Positions 43,582 through 53,622 are shown, numbered from the stretch's first letter. The stretch is 64,000 nucleotides of DNA from Spirochaeta isovalerica (GCF_014207565.1 NZ_JACHGJ010000001.1:186001-250000); one strand, 5' to 3'. Notes: generated by a model from the sequence alone, not told the origin. Program-made: numbers and translations.

Positions 43582-45537
43582 ATGGAGCGTTTGGCAACTG
43601 TTTTCCTTCTCCTGATCGGATTTTCACTATTCGGACAGAGCGCCATAGAGTACAACAGGCTCGGCGAAAAGAAGATGGCGGAGAATGATGTTTACAGTTC
43701 TCTGGAATATTTCTCCCGTTCCGTAGAACTGAATCCCCGTTATCACCAGTCTCTGTACGGCATGGCAATGGCCTATTTCAGACTTGAGGAATATGAAGCC
43801 GCTGATTTTTATATAGGTCTTGCTCTGGACATGTCGGGAGAGGATCTTGATTATCTTAATCTCCGGGGGCGGATCTATGTCGGCCTGGGAGAACTTGAAC
43901 AGGCTGGTGAGGTCTTCCGTGTCATCCTTGATCGGGAGCCTTATAATATGCCGGCCCGTCTCGGACTGGCGGAAATCGATCTGATAGAAAACCGTTTTAC
44001 CGAAGCGGAGGAACGTTATCTCGGAAGTCTGACCATCTCTCCCGAAAGCAGAAGGGCTCTTTTATCTCTTCTTCTCCTTTACGATACAAAGGGTGATTTT
44101 TCAAAAGGCGATGAGATCCTCGAGACTCTTAATACTGTCTATACTTATGATCCCGATGTAAAACTGGCTGCGGCTCAGCATTATTACAGAAGCGGCGAAC
44201 TGGATAAAGCGGAGAATGCCGCGTTAACCCTTTTCTCCATAAACCCTGCTTCTGATGATGTCAGGCCTCTTCTCGCCAGAATATATCTTGAGAAAGATGA
44301 AGCGGATAAATCGATAGACTTTCTCGAAGAGCAATTGAAAACAGAACGCACCGATCTGAGTTTAAGGTATCTTCTCGCTGTTTCCTACAGCCGTATCGGA
44401 CGGGTTACCGAAAGCCTTCATAATTTCGATTACATACTGAAAAACGCTCCGTATGATGAAATCAGCCGGATGGCGGCGGAACAACTGGCAGTCGAAAACC
44501 GTCTTGATTCCAAAATCGAAGAATACGCTTCTTACCATTTTTCAAGAGGTAGAGAATGGGAAAGAAATTTCCGGTATGACAAAGCCCTGAACGAATACAG
44601 AAGGGGTTTGAAGATCAATCCTTCATCAGTTGAAGGCAGGCTTTTATATGCTGAGATATTTAAACTGAGGGGGCAGACAGCCAAGTATCTCGATGTTCTC
44701 AATCTTCTCAGCTGGAACGGCTATGACGATCCTGATTTCCTCTCAGCAAAAGAGCAGTTCGAACATTTGCGAAAAAAAACTGTAGCCGACAACTGGGGCG
44801 TTGATCAGTTTTACCTTTTAAAAGAACCCTACGATATCGATATCTACATCAGAAAACCGGATATTAAAACTGAACACAGCGTGGCCGAAAGCTATATTGC
44901 TGATTTTTTCAATTATGAACTGGAGAAATTCGAGTGGTTTGATACTCCCGGGGATTCGGTTATTATCGGTCGCGAATCCGATGCCTATCGGCAGTCCCAC
45001 AAAAGCGGATCTCAATATTATGTAATACTTGATTTTTTTGAATCGGAAAGAATTTTCACGCTTAAGGTTACTCTATATCTGTCGCGGACCGGAGTGGCTA
45101 TGGACAGCTTTACGGTTATCCGGGCCGGAAATGACAAATTGTCCGATGCTGTCAGACTTTCAACCACTTATTTAAGCGATTTTCTCCCAGTAAGAGGGAG
45201 TATTGTGGATGTGAAAGACGGAAAGGCATTGATTAATTTGGGAGAGCTTGACGGAATTAAAGAAGAGGACAGATTTCTCGTAGCCCGGAAAGGTCAGGTC
45301 CGGTATATTTCAGAAACGCCCTGGTATGAGGTTTCGGATCAGGATAAGCTTGGAATTCTGACCGTGACGGCTCTTGATGAAGCCGTTTCCGAATGTACCT
45401 ATGAGAACCCCGGCTTTTTTGAGCTATTGAATCCCGGAGATGACATCTTTCTCCTTGGAGCGGATGAGGAGATCGTTCTCCAATCCGATTTCGGTTACAA
45501 TGAAACTCTTAAGCGGGAGTTGCTGAGAATACACTGA
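43582..45537 (+). CDS. Secreted TPR protein with C-terminal beta domain
   Basis: A 651-residue protein with a short signal peptide (ATVFLLLIGFSLFGQS) and about ten TPR units (residues 20-400: YNRLGEKKMAENDVYSSLEYF, YGMAMAYFRLEEYEAADFY, GRIYVGLGELEQAGEVF and so on). Residues 400-530 form a different domain with alternating strands (YYVILDFFESERIFTLKVTLYL). Residues 555-640 look like a small beta barrel (GSIVDVKDGKALINLGELDGIKEEDRF), of the sort found at the C-terminus of FlgT-like proteins. Probably periplasmic or outer-membrane associated. It follows the CBS gene by 10 bp, in the same operon. No assigned function. Confidence 0.8.
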   Translation: MERLATVFLLLIGFSLFGQSAIEYNRLGEKKMAENDVYSSLEYFSRSVELNPRYHQSLYGMAMAYFRLEEYEAADFYIGLALDMSGEDLDYLNLRGRIYVGLGELEQAGEVFRVILDREPYNMPARLGLAEIDLIENRFTEAEERYLGSLTISPESRRALLSLLLLYDTKGDFSKGDEILETLNTVYTYDPDVKLAAAQHYYRSGELDKAENAALTLFSINPASDDVRPLLARIYLEKDEADKSIDFLEEQLKTERTDLSLRYLLAVSYSRIGRVTESLHNFDYILKNAPYDEISRMAAEQLAVENRLDSKIEEYASYHFSRGREWERNFRYDKALNEYRRGLKINPSSVEGRLLYAEIFKLRGQTAKYLDVLNLLSWNGYDDPDFLSAKEQFEHLRKKTVADNWGVDQFYLLKEPYDIDIYIRKPDIKTEHSVAESYIADFFNYELEKFEWFDTPGDSVIIGRESDAYRQSHKSGSQYYVILDFFESERIFTLKVTLYLSRTGVAMDSFTVIRAGNDKLSDAVRLSTTYLSDFLPVRGSIVDVKDGKALINLGELDGIKEEDRFLVARKGQVRYISETPWYEVSDQDKLGILTVTALDEAVSECTYENPGFFELLNPGDDIFLLGADEEIVLQSDFGYNETLKRELLRIH

Positions 45538-45539
45538 TA

Positions 45540-45569
45540 TTGACCAGTGAAGGTTATTTCTTTTATATT
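45540..45569 (+). promoter_or_regulatory. Promoter of the glycolytic operon
   Basis: TTGACC (45540-45545), an 18-bp spacer and TATATT (45564-45569), each matching five of six consensus bases. The resulting leader to the gap ATG would be about 110 nt, AT-rich, and without an obvious terminator hairpin. Confidence 0.6.
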
Positions 45570-45686
45570 TAATCAGTAAAATTATACAGATTAAATACGT
45601 GTTTTCAAAACTTTTATATGGATTATCTGCAGCTTTGCTCCACAGGAACATTCACAGGGCTATAAAAAAAGGAAAGGGAGTTACCA

Positions 45687-46688
45687 ATGAAAATAGCTAT
45701 TAACGGTTTCGGACGAATCGGAAGAAATGTTTTTAAAATCGCCATGGAAAGAGATGATCTGGACATTGTGGCTATAAATGATCTGACCGATCCCGAAACG
45801 CTTGCGCATCTTTTGAAATACGATTCAACATACGGCGTTTACAATAAAGTCGTTGAAGTGAAAAATGATGCCATATCGGTAGATGGCAAAGAGGTTCGCA
45901 TATTTTCTGAAAGGAACCCGTCTGACTTGCCCTGGGGATCTCTCGGCATCGATGTCGTTATCGAATCGACAGGAGTATTCCGGACGGCGGAAGGACCCAG
46001 AGGCGGATATAAGGACCACATAAAAGCGGGCGCCCGCAAAGTCATACTTACAGTCCCGGCTAAAGACTCTATCGATCAGACAATTGTTCTCGGCGTAAAT
46101 GACGATGCTCTCGATTTGACCAATACGGCTTTTTCAAACGCTTCCTGCACAACTAACTGCCTGAGCCCGATAGCAAAAGTGCTTAATGACAAGTTCGGTA
46201 TCGAACAGGGGCTTATGACTACGATTCACGCCTACACCAATGATCAGGTTATTCTCGATATGCCTCACTCCGATCTGAGACGGGCCAGAAGCTGCGCCCT
46301 TTCGATCATTCCGACAACAACAGGCGCGGCTGCCGCAGTGGGGAAGGTTATACCGGAATTAAACGGAAAACTTAATGGTATGGCCATGAGAGTTCCCACA
46401 CCGACAGGTTCCATAGTCGACCTGGTCGTCAAATTGAAAAAAGATGTATCTGTGGAAGATATTAATAATGCCATGAAACAAGCCGCAGAAGGACCCATGA
46501 AGGGGATTCTGCAGTATACGGAAGATCCCATTGTCTCAAGGGATGTTCAGGGCAATCCCCATTCTTCCATTTTTGATGCTCTGAGCACAATGAAACAGGG
46601 TGAGGGATTCTTTAAAGTCCTTTCCTGGTATGATAATGAAATGGGCTACTCCACAAGGGTTGTCGACCTGGCTGAAAAACTGGCATAA
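45687..46688 (+). CDS. gap: Glyceraldehyde-3-phosphate dehydrogenase
   Basis: A 333-residue glycolytic enzyme. It opens with the NAD-binding [13 protein letters not shown], has the active-site [12 protein letters not shown] with catalytic Cys154, the [10 protein letters not shown] and [18 protein letters not shown] segments, and [11 protein letters not shown] near the end. The aspartate-type NAD loop (INDLTD) fits NAD use. A GGGAG site stands before the ATG. It is first in gap-pgk-tpiA-secG, a common gene order. Confidence 0.98.
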   Translation: MKIAINGFGRIGRNVFKIAMERDDLDIVAINDLTDPETLAHLLKYDSTYGVYNKVVEVKNDAISVDGKEVRIFSERNPSDLPWGSLGIDVVIESTGVFRTAEGPRGGYKDHIKAGARKVILTVPAKDSIDQTIVLGVNDDALDLTNTAFSNASCTTNCLSPIAKVLNDKFGIEQGLMTTIHAYTNDQVILDMPHSDLRRARSCALSIIPTTTGAAAAVGKVIPELNGKLNGMAMRVPTPTGSIVDLVVKLKKDVSVEDINNAMKQAAEGPMKGILQYTEDPIVSRDVQGNPHSSIFDALSTMKQGEGFFKVLSWYDNEMGYSTRVVDLAEKLA

Positions 46689-46723
46689 ATATAAATGTAA
46701 TAAGTGAAACCAAGGAGAATAAT

Positions 46724-47905
46724 ATGAGTGTAAAAACCGTAGAGGAGATGGATTTAAAGAACAAAAGAGTTCTTGTCCGTGTAGATTTTAACGTTCCTTT
46801 AAAAGACGGAGTCATAACCGATGATACGAGAATCCTGAGAGCGATTCCCACCCTGAAGTATATATTGAAACAGGAAGGAGCATCTCTTATTCTTATGAGC
46901 CATCTCGGGCGACCTTCCGAGGAGAGAGAACCTCAGTTCAGCATGAAACAGCTGGCTGCCCATCTCTCGGAAGCCGCCGGAGTTCCCGTTGTAACAGCTC
47001 CTGACTGTGTCGGAGATGAAGTGGAAAAACTGGCTGAAGAATTAAAGCCCGGTGAAATCCTTCTTCTCGAAAATACAAGATATCATAAAGCTGAAACTAA
47101 AAATGATCCTGATTTCGCTGCGCAGCTTGCCAGACTGGGTGATGTTTATATCAATGATGCATTCGGAGCGGCTCACAGAGCTCATGCCTCAACTGAAGGT
47201 GTGACTAAATATCTCCCTTCGGCCGCGGGATTTCTCATGGAAAAGGAATGCCGTTTTTTTGACGGCGTTCTCGGCAATCCGGAAAAACCATTTGTCGCCA
47301 TAATCGGCGGAGCTAAGGTGTCCTCCAAAATAAGCGTGCTCGAATCGCTTGTCAGCAAATGTACGACTTTTGTAATCGGCGGCGGAATGGCTTACACCTT
47401 TCTCAAGGCCAAAGGTTATGAGATTGGAAATTCTCTTTTCGAAGAAGATTACCTCGATGTGGCAAAATCCTTTCTGAAAAAAGCCGAAGAGGCCGGTGTT
47501 GAAGTCATTCTTCCTCTTGACCATATCGTCGCATCCGAATTTGCAGAAAACGCCGACTCCGAATATGTCGGGGACATCAATATTCCCGCCGGTAAGCTGG
47601 CTATGGACGTTGGTGAAAAGACTGTTGCCGCAGTAAAAACAAGAATTGAAGCGGCCAGAACTGTCGTATGGAATGGACCTATGGGCGTTTTTGAGTTTGA
47701 CAAATTCGCAGCCGGAACAAAAGCAGTTGCTGAATTCGTTGCTGAGTGTAAAGGCGTCACTGTTGTCGGCGGTGGAGACTCAGTAGCGGCAGTAAACAAA
47801 TTCAATCTCGCGGACAGAATCGACCATGTGTCTACCGGTGGCGGAGCTTCTCTTGAATACCTTGAAGGCAAGCAGCTTCCCGGCGTCGTTGCGCTCAGAA
47901 AATAA
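46724..47905 (+). CDS. pgk: Phosphoglycerate kinase
   Basis: A 393-residue monomer of usual length. Visible are [14 protein letters not shown], the substrate-binding [35 protein letters not shown], the nucleotide site [12 protein letters not shown] and the C-terminal [13 protein letters not shown] and [14 protein letters not shown]. It transfers phosphate from 1,3-bisphosphoglycerate to ADP. It starts 35 bp after gap with an AAGGAG site. Confidence 0.98.
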   Translation: MSVKTVEEMDLKNKRVLVRVDFNVPLKDGVITDDTRILRAIPTLKYILKQEGASLILMSHLGRPSEEREPQFSMKQLAAHLSEAAGVPVVTAPDCVGDEVEKLAEELKPGEILLLENTRYHKAETKNDPDFAAQLARLGDVYINDAFGAAHRAHASTEGVTKYLPSAAGFLMEKECRFFDGVLGNPEKPFVAIIGGAKVSSKISVLESLVSKCTTFVIGGGMAYTFLKAKGYEIGNSLFEEDYLDVAKSFLKKAEEAGVEVILPLDHIVASEFAENADSEYVGDINIPAGKLAMDVGEKTVAAVKTRIEAARTVVWNGPMGVFEFDKFAAGTKAVAEFVAECKGVTVVGGGDSVAAVNKFNLADRIDHVSTGGGASLEYLEGKQLPGVVALRK

Positions 47906-47924
47906 ACATAAGATATAAGGAAAT

Positions 47925-48680
47925 ATGATGAGAGATTATTTAATTGCAGGTAACTGGAAAATGAACAAGACCCCTTCCGAAGCGAAGGAACTTGTAAAAG
48001 AAATACTTCCCCTGGTAAAAGACAGCACGACTAAGGTGGCCGTAGCTCCTTCTTTTGTGGCAATCCCCGCTGTAGCCGAACTGGTCAAGGGAACAAACGT
48101 CATACTCGCCGCTCAGAACATGGCCGACGATGAAGAGGGTGCCTTCACGGGAGAGACTTCTGTTCTTATGCTCAAGGACCTGGGAGTGGAAATGGTTATC
48201 CTCGGGCATTCCGAAAGAAGAAGTATCTATAAAGAGTCAAATGAGACGATAAATAAAAAAGTTAAGCTTGCCTTAAAGCATGATCTTACTGTAGACTTGT
48301 GTATCGGTGAAACTCTCGAGGAGAGAGAAGCGGGAAAAGCCGAAGCTGTATGTTTTGAACAGCTTGAAAAAGGACTGGCCGGTGTATCCGAAGCTGAACT
48401 TGCCAATATCGTTATTGCCTATGAACCAGTATGGGCCATCGGTACCGGTAAGACGGCTTCTCCTGAAGATGCTGAAGCTGTGCATAAAGCCTGCAGAGGA
48501 AAACTGGCTGAAATGTACTCTGCCGCAGCAGCGGATAAAATTATCATTCAGTACGGTGGATCAGTCAAACCCGCTAATGTTAAGGAACTAATGGCAATGG
48601 AAAATATTGATGGCGGTCTTATCGGAGGCGCATCACTAACAGCGGATTCATTCGCTGCACTTGTCAATTTTAATAAATAG
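47925..48680 (+). CDS. tpiA: Triosephosphate isomerase
   Basis: A 251-residue TIM barrel. Visible are AGNWKMNKT (Asn and Lys of the active site), LGHSERR with the catalytic His, the catalytic Glu in IAYEPVWAIGTGKTA (loop 6 lid included) and IQYGGSVKPAN. Two ATGs in tandem (47925, 47928) follow an AAGGAAAT site, so the exact start is uncertain by one codon. It lies 19 bp after pgk in the operon. Confidence 0.98.
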   Translation: MMRDYLIAGNWKMNKTPSEAKELVKEILPLVKDSTTKVAVAPSFVAIPAVAELVKGTNVILAAQNMADDEEGAFTGETSVLMLKDLGVEMVILGHSERRSIYKESNETINKKVKLALKHDLTVDLCIGETLEEREAGKAEAVCFEQLEKGLAGVSEAELANIVIAYEPVWAIGTGKTASPEDAEAVHKACRGKLAEMYSAAAADKIIIQYGGSVKPANVKELMAMENIDGGLIGGASLTADSFAALVNFNK

Positions 48681-48695
48681 AATTCGGAGACATTC

Positions 48696-49028
48696 ATGGG
48701 GATTATAGAAACACTTTTATTAGTTGTTTTCGCAATTAGCGCATTGCTTCTGATAATCGTCGTCCTTATGCAGGATGATCAGGGTGAAGGACTCGGAGGA
48801 ATATTCGGTGGAGGAAGCTCTACGCCTTTCGGTTCTTCATCAGGAAATGTTCTGACAAAAATAACTGGAGTGCTCGGTGTAATATTCATCGTAAGTTCTC
48901 TGGGAATGGCTTACATTTCCAGAACAGTTGAGAATGATGATGTTCTCGGTGAGGCTCGGAGAAGCGTTACCGAACAGTCTGATAACTGGTTTGAGAACAG
49001 CGATTCTGATAGCAGTTCGAACGAGTAA
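48696..49028 (+). CDS. secG: Protein translocase subunit SecG
   Basis: A 110-residue protein with two membrane helices (residues 4-24 and about 55-74) around the diagnostic VLMQDDQGEGLGGIFGGGSSTPFGSS region (residues 23-50), which includes the conserved glycine/serine loop. It is the small SecYEG subunit that aids preprotein translocation. The C-terminal tail is acidic and serine-rich. It is the last gene of the glycolytic operon, and a terminator follows 14 bp after it. Confidence 0.95.
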   Translation: MGIIETLLLVVFAISALLLIIVVLMQDDQGEGLGGIFGGGSSTPFGSSSGNVLTKITGVLGVIFIVSSLGMAYISRTVENDDVLGEARRSVTEQSDNWFENSDSDSSSNE

Positions 49029-49041
49029 TTCATTCATTTGC

Positions 49042-49074
49042 AAAAAGGGAGTCTCAACAGGACTCCCTTTTGTC
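49042..49074 (+). terminator. Terminator after secG
   Basis: GGGAGTC (49047-49053) and GACTCCC (49061-49067) form a 7-bp stem, extended by A-T pairs from the flanking AAAAA and TTTT runs. It ends the gap-pgk-tpiA-secG transcript; the T-run makes it work on the plus strand, and the A-run opposite could serve the minus strand. Confidence 0.85.
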
Positions 49075-49094
49075 ATGTATAAAGGGGAAGCAAA

Positions 49095-49508
49095 ATGAGA
49101 GTAGCCGTCGTATATTTTCAGAGCGGTAACAGCGCAGTCAAAAAAACAGCAGAGGCTCTGGCTCAGGGGATAGCCACGGAAAACCACATTGTAGATCTTA
49201 TAAACGGTGAAACGGATACGGATAAGAAACTGACCGGATATGAGTATATTGCAATAGGTACAGCTCCCCAGACTCTTTTCAGAGGTCGTATATCCGATAG
49301 AATCAGTACATATCTTAAAAATGCCGGGATGCTCAGCGGTAAGAGATCCTATGCATTTGTTTGCAAAAAAGGATTCGGTTCAGCCAAAGCTCTCAGAAGT
49401 CTGATGGCGGATATGGAAAAAGAGGGCATGATGCTCAAAATTTCCGATGTTCTTTATTCTGCCGAAGAGGCGACTGCTGCCGGAAAGAAGCTGCACGTCA
49501 AAAAATAA
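49095..49508 (+). CDS. Flavodoxin-like protein
   Basis: A 137-residue protein with a flavodoxin fold pattern: VVYFQSGNSAVKKTAEAL at the N-terminus takes the place of the FMN phosphate loop (normally T/S-x-T-G-x-T), then a central strand YIAIGTAPQTLFRG and YAFVCKKGFGSAKALR. The phosphate loop is only a partial match, so FMN binding is probable but not certain. It stands alone behind the secG terminator with a GGGGAAG ribosome-binding site. Confidence 0.75.
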   Translation: MRVAVVYFQSGNSAVKKTAEALAQGIATENHIVDLINGETDTDKKLTGYEYIAIGTAPQTLFRGRISDRISTYLKNAGMLSGKRSYAFVCKKGFGSAKALRSLMADMEKEGMMLKISDVLYSAEEATAAGKKLHVKK

Positions 49509-49640
49509 GAAGTCTGATCGCAATCGTTTATCCTGAACTTTGATAAAAAGAAAAAAAAGTGTTACTTATGTGTGTGATTCAGGTTTTATTAGTACATCCA
49601 GGGTAAAACCGGAACCATATTCAGTAATTGAAGGAATATT

Positions 49641-50708
49641 ATGAAGAAAACAATATTTATAACGGCACTCCTGTGTCTTACCTCAACAATCTTCGGACAG
49701 TCGCTTCTCGATAAACCCGCAGCTGTCATTAAGCTGATTGAAACGGAACCGATAAGCTCGAAACTGGTGAATCAGAATATAAAAATTCTTGAGACAAACG
49801 CCCGACGGGAGTTCACTTTAGAGGAAAAGACCGCAGTTCTCGACTCTATGATAGACTCGGCGCTGGTCGTTCAGGCGGCGAAGCGGGACGGTATAACCAT
49901 TTCGGACGCCCAGGTGAAGCAGTACGGTATTGCTCAGATCAGCCAGGCTGCCGGAAGACCTCTGTCTGAAGCAGAGTTTACTCAGTATATAGAACAGAAA
50001 ACCCGTCAGCCGATTTCCGCATACCTCGGGGAGCTGAAGAAACAGCTTCTTATTCAGAATTACATATCTGAAAAGGGAAAAAATGATTTTCTTAATATAG
50101 CTCAACCCAGCGAAAGAGAAATAACTGCTGCCTATACGAAGGAAGAAACTTCCTTCATCAATCCGGAAATGGTAAGAGTCAGCCATGTCTTTTTCTCTTT
50201 TATTGCCGATCCTTTCACATCTCCCCGGATGATGAACGCGACAGAGAAGGAAGCTGTTCAGAAGAAAGCCGATGATATTATGAAAAAGCTGAAAAACGGC
50301 ACAATGACATTTGAGCAGGCAGTAAGACTCCATTCCGAAGACCAGGATAGCAAAGTCAAAGCCGGCGATATCGGTTTTCTGGTCAGAAACGACCAGAATG
50401 CTCTGCAGAATCTGGGTGCTTCATTTATCGATGAGGTGTATAATATGTCTGTCGGCCAGATTGAACTCATTCAATCGGTTGCCGGTTATCATATTGTAAG
50501 AGTCACGGACCGGATAGATAAGAAATTTCTGAAGCTTGATGACCCTGTAAATCCTGCAGAGCAGATGACAGTCCGTGAATACATCGGTCAGCAGCTCTAC
50601 CTTCAGAAGAGACAGGAAATGTTCCAGGTCGTTTCTAAGAGAGAAGTCGAGCGTATAAGAAATGAAGCTGAAGTGACGCTTTACAAACAGAATCTCGGTT
50701 GGGAATAA
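49641..50708 (+). CDS. Periplasmic parvulin-type peptidyl-prolyl isomerase (SurA/PrsA-like)
   Basis: A 355-residue protein with a signal peptide (FITALLCLTSTIFGQS). Residues 40-150 resemble the SurA/PrsA N-terminal chaperone helices (VNQNIKILE, LDSMIDSALVVQAAKRDGI). Residues about 175-290 are a rotamase domain (RVSHVFFSF, FEQAVRLHSEDQDSKVKAGDIGFLVRND, VGQIELIQSVAGYHIVRVTDR). It probably helps fold outer-membrane proteins such as the LptD-like and OmpW-like barrels in this window, an inference. The 132 bp upstream contain no gene; an inverted repeat GGTTTTA/TAAAACC lies at 49582-49610. nusB follows after 3 bp. Confidence 0.88.
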   Translation: MKKTIFITALLCLTSTIFGQSLLDKPAAVIKLIETEPISSKLVNQNIKILETNARREFTLEEKTAVLDSMIDSALVVQAAKRDGITISDAQVKQYGIAQISQAAGRPLSEAEFTQYIEQKTRQPISAYLGELKKQLLIQNYISEKGKNDFLNIAQPSEREITAAYTKEETSFINPEMVRVSHVFFSFIADPFTSPRMMNATEKEAVQKKADDIMKKLKNGTMTFEQAVRLHSEDQDSKVKAGDIGFLVRNDQNALQNLGASFIDEVYNMSVGQIELIQSVAGYHIVRVTDRIDKKFLKLDDPVNPAEQMTVREYIGQQLYLQKRQEMFQVVSKREVERIRNEAEVTLYKQNLGWE

Positions 50709-50711
50709 AAA

Positions 50712-51119
50712 ATGGGATTAAGACGCAAAGCCAGAATTCTCGCTTTTCAGACAATTTACAGTTGGGACATTAATCATTCGTCAATTGAAGAACTTCTTGA
50801 CTTCAGCTGGAAAAAAGAAGATATAAACAGCGACGTAGCCGATTTCGCAAGGCTGCTTGCCGGTGGAACTGTTGAAAATATTGAACAGATAGACAGTGTT
50901 ATAAAGAAAAATATTCGCAATTGGGAATTTGAAAGACTTGCCAAAGTGGATCTGGCTATCCTGAGAACTTCAATTTTTGAGATACTGTTTCAGGAGGACG
51001 TTCCTGCCGGTGTGACCATCAATGAAGCTGTTGAAATCGCAAAAAGCTTCGGATCCGATGAATCCTATAAATTTATCAATGGAGTTCTCGATAATATAAG
51101 AAGAACACAAAACGGATAA
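50712..51119 (+). CDS. nusB: Transcription antitermination factor NusB
   Basis: A 135-residue all-helical protein with the family landmarks RRKARILAFQTIYSWD at the start, LAKVDLAILRTSIFEIL in the middle and PAGVTINEAVEIAKSFGSDESYKFINGVLDNI at the end (each piece typical). It binds boxA RNA with NusE during rRNA transcription. It is coupled to the foldase gene upstream (3 bp) and the TPR gene downstream (3 bp). Confidence 0.97.
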   Translation: MGLRRKARILAFQTIYSWDINHSSIEELLDFSWKKEDINSDVADFARLLAGGTVENIEQIDSVIKKNIRNWEFERLAKVDLAILRTSIFEILFQEDVPAGVTINEAVEIAKSFGSDESYKFINGVLDNIRRTQNG

Positions 51120-51122
51120 ACG

Positions 51123-52799
51123 GTGCTTGCTATAAACGGTCGGAAATCCCTAATCATTCTGGATGTCGCACTACTCATTTTGGCTTTGACCATTGGAGGC
51201 TTTCTCCTCAGTCAGAATGATTTCTCTTATTATGTCGAATTGGTTCGACCGAATCGTTCTGCGGAATTCAGGGATAATCTTGCCGCAGTCGATAGAATGA
51301 TAAATGGCGGAGGATACAGTTCCGCCATTTCTTATCTGAAAAAAGGCTCATCATTCGCTGAAACCGGTTTGAACTGGATGAGCGTGATAAAAAGAGCTTA
51401 TATGCTCAGTGAGAAAACCGGAGACGAGTCCCTTTTTCACAAATATGTAAAGAAGGGATTTGACGAATATCCGGGAAATGAAGACATAAGAGCTTTAAGG
51501 GTTTTTTCACTTCTGAAACAGCAGGAATATGAAGCGGCGTCCGAGTTATCTCTCGGCATCGGGAATTCCTACTATGATAATCTTAAAGTGGAAGCTGCTT
51601 TGAGTGCTGAATTCGCTTCCGATACGATAGCCGATCCTTTTTCCTATCTTCTTGACTTACTGAAGGAATCAGAAGACCCCTCTATTTTCAGACGTGTCGG
51701 TGAAATTACGGGCAATGACAAACTCCTCTTTGATGCAGCCGTTCTGTATATGAAGTCCGGTGAGATCAAAAGCGCCTACAATCTTGCTTCGGGAATTACG
51801 GGAGCCTGGGTCAATGATGAAGCAATCGGCATGATTGCGATAGATGCCGGGCAATTCAATCATGCGCTTTCCCGTCTTCTGAATCAGAATCAGATAGATT
51901 TGCGTAATCACAACGAGAGATGGGCTGTTCAGCTTATCCTGGGAGATCTGCTGCAGCTCGAGGGTAATCTTAATGATTCCGCTCAATACTACAGAAGATC
52001 GCTGGAAATCAATAGTTCGGGAAGCTGGCAGCAGTATGCGAATTATTCCAGACTGTTAAAGGCGCAGGGACGTTTTCGCCAGTCAATGACGACTTTACAG
52101 GATGCCATTGATGTTTTCCCCGACAGGGAAAAAGAACTGGTTGTATCAATGGTCGTCAATCAATTCGACAGAAACAGATCCACAACCGAAAGATATCTGA
52201 AATCTTTTCTCGATAGACATCCCGATGATCCGGAAGCCAATCTGCTGGTGATCGAGCATTTTCCCATTCAGACAACACCTGAAAAATACGGAGCGAGAAT
52301 CTGGGAACTCTATAATAAAAACCCCTCGAATAGAGCCATAGCTGAGTTTCTTATCTGGTATCTGCTCGGAGTTGGGGATATAGAGGGAACGACTCTGGTT
52401 CTCGACCGGTTTGACAGAGACAGCGGGCGATCCTACTGGACCGTTTTCTACAGAGCTCTCAGCCTTTCGATGAATAAAGGATTTAATGAAGCGGAAACTC
52501 TGCTCAGCGAATCCATAGGTATGAAACAAACCTGGTATGCCTATTATAATCTGGCGGTCATTCAATTGTTTCTGGGTAAATTCAGTCCGGCTTTGAATAA
52601 TCTTCAGGAAGCGGAGGTCCTTCTTTCTAAATCCGATCTGGAAAAGACCCGTTATCTTGCCAGTATTAAAACAAAATATGCTGTTGCTTATATCGGTTTG
52701 AGAGAGCTTGATAATGCGAGAGTCTCTTTAAGCGAAGCTCTGAGACTGGACAGCAACAATCTTGAAGCCGCTCTTCTGACCAGGGAAATTCAAAATTAA
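51123..52799 (+). CDS. Membrane-anchored TPR protein
   Basis: A 558-residue protein with GTG start 3 bp after nusB. One membrane helix lies at about residues 10-28 (LIILDVALLILALTIGGFLL). The rest is made of helical repeats, with clear TPR units near 270-330 (LILGDLLQLEGNLNDSAQYY, YANYSRLLKAQGRFRQSM) and 440-555 (YNLAVIQLFLGKFSPALNNL, AVAYIGLRELDNARVSL). It is probably a periplasmic scaffold. No family name can be assigned. Map follows after 18 bp. Confidence 0.8.
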   Translation: MLAINGRKSLIILDVALLILALTIGGFLLSQNDFSYYVELVRPNRSAEFRDNLAAVDRMINGGGYSSAISYLKKGSSFAETGLNWMSVIKRAYMLSEKTGDESLFHKYVKKGFDEYPGNEDIRALRVFSLLKQQEYEAASELSLGIGNSYYDNLKVEAALSAEFASDTIADPFSYLLDLLKESEDPSIFRRVGEITGNDKLLFDAAVLYMKSGEIKSAYNLASGITGAWVNDEAIGMIAIDAGQFNHALSRLLNQNQIDLRNHNERWAVQLILGDLLQLEGNLNDSAQYYRRSLEINSSGSWQQYANYSRLLKAQGRFRQSMTTLQDAIDVFPDREKELVVSMVVNQFDRNRSTTERYLKSFLDRHPDDPEANLLVIEHFPIQTTPEKYGARIWELYNKNPSNRAIAEFLIWYLLGVGDIEGTTLVLDRFDRDSGRSYWTVFYRALSLSMNKGFNEAETLLSESIGMKQTWYAYYNLAVIQLFLGKFSPALNNLQEAEVLLSKSDLEKTRYLASIKTKYAVAYIGLRELDNARVSLSEALRLDSNNLEAALLTREIQN

Positions 52800-52817
52800 A
52801 CAGTACGGAGAATCAGT

Positions 52818-53567
52818 TTGATTAATATAAAAAATGAAGATCAGATAAACAGGATCCGCGAATCCTGTCATTTGCTCGCCGACACATTTGATGAAATAGA
52901 GAAACATATCGAAGCAGGGATTTCAACTCTGGAACTCAATAATATTGCTGATGATTTTATCAGAAGGAACGGAGGGATTCCTTCATTTCTTGGATATGGA
53001 GGATTTCCCGGCGCTATCTGTGCATCGGTAAATGACACGGTCATCCATGGCATTCCCGATAAAACAAAACTTCGCAACGGAGATGTTATCGGAATCGATA
53101 TGGGAATCAATCTCAACGGATACTTCAGTGACAGGGCTGTAACCTATTCTGTGGGCACAGTTGAAGAAGATGTCCGCAAACTGCTTCGGATTACGGAGGA
53201 GAGCCTCTATAAAGCCATTGAAGCTGCTGTTGCCGGTAATAGAATCAAAGATATATCCAAAGCGGTGACAAATCATATTGAACCTTATGGATACGGGGTC
53301 GTCTATGATTTCTGCGGACATGGCGTTGGTCTGGCTGTCCATGAGGATCCTTCCATACCCAATTATTATCCTTACCGGGGATTCAATCCGCGCATCAAGC
53401 CGGGAATGGTTCTTGCCATTGAACCGATGATCAATCTTGGAACAGATGAAGTGGAAGTGCTGGAGGATGACTGGACCGTGAAGACTCTCGACAGAAAAAC
53501 ATCAGCCCATTTCGAGCACACTATTGCGATTTTTAAAGATCACACGGAAATACTTACCCGGAAGTAA
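52818..53567 (+). CDS. map: Methionine aminopeptidase, type I
   Basis: A 249-residue enzyme that removes N-terminal methionine (EC 3.4.11.18). It shows ICASVNDTVIHGIPD, the metal ligands in VIGIDMGINLNGYFSDRA (two Asp), DFCGHGVGLAVHEDPSIPNY (His), LAIEPMINLG (Glu) and SAHFEHTIAI (final Glu). The start is TTG at 52818 behind a CGGAGAA site. No SEC-C extension is present. It is the last gene of the foldase-nusB-TPR-map run. Confidence 0.97.
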   Translation: MINIKNEDQINRIRESCHLLADTFDEIEKHIEAGISTLELNNIADDFIRRNGGIPSFLGYGGFPGAICASVNDTVIHGIPDKTKLRNGDVIGIDMGINLNGYFSDRAVTYSVGTVEEDVRKLLRITEESLYKAIEAAVAGNRIKDISKAVTNHIEPYGYGVVYDFCGHGVGLAVHEDPSIPNYYPYRGFNPRIKPGMVLAIEPMINLGTDEVEVLEDDWTVKTLDRKTSAHFEHTIAIFKDHTEILTRK

Positions 53568-53616
53568 AACCCGGTATATGCATGTCTCTAGTTATTAAAT
53601 TATTTATGAGTCATTG

Positions 53617-53622
53617 TATAGT
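53617..53622 (+). promoter_or_regulatory. Possible -10 box of the HtrA-type gene
   Basis: TATAGT lies 20 bp before the ATG, with an AAGGAG ribosome-binding site (53628-53633) between. The best -35 is TTAAAT at 16 bp spacing, which is weak. Confidence 0.35.

Noticed and set aside
45570-45686. A riboswitch in the gap leader
   Set aside because: The leader is AT-rich without a stable hairpin set or terminator; no known aptamer pattern is seen.
49582-49610. Inverted repeat GGTTTTA/TAAAACC ahead of the foldase gene as a terminator
   Set aside because: The loop is 15 nt and no T-tract follows; it is kept only as a remark in the gene entry.
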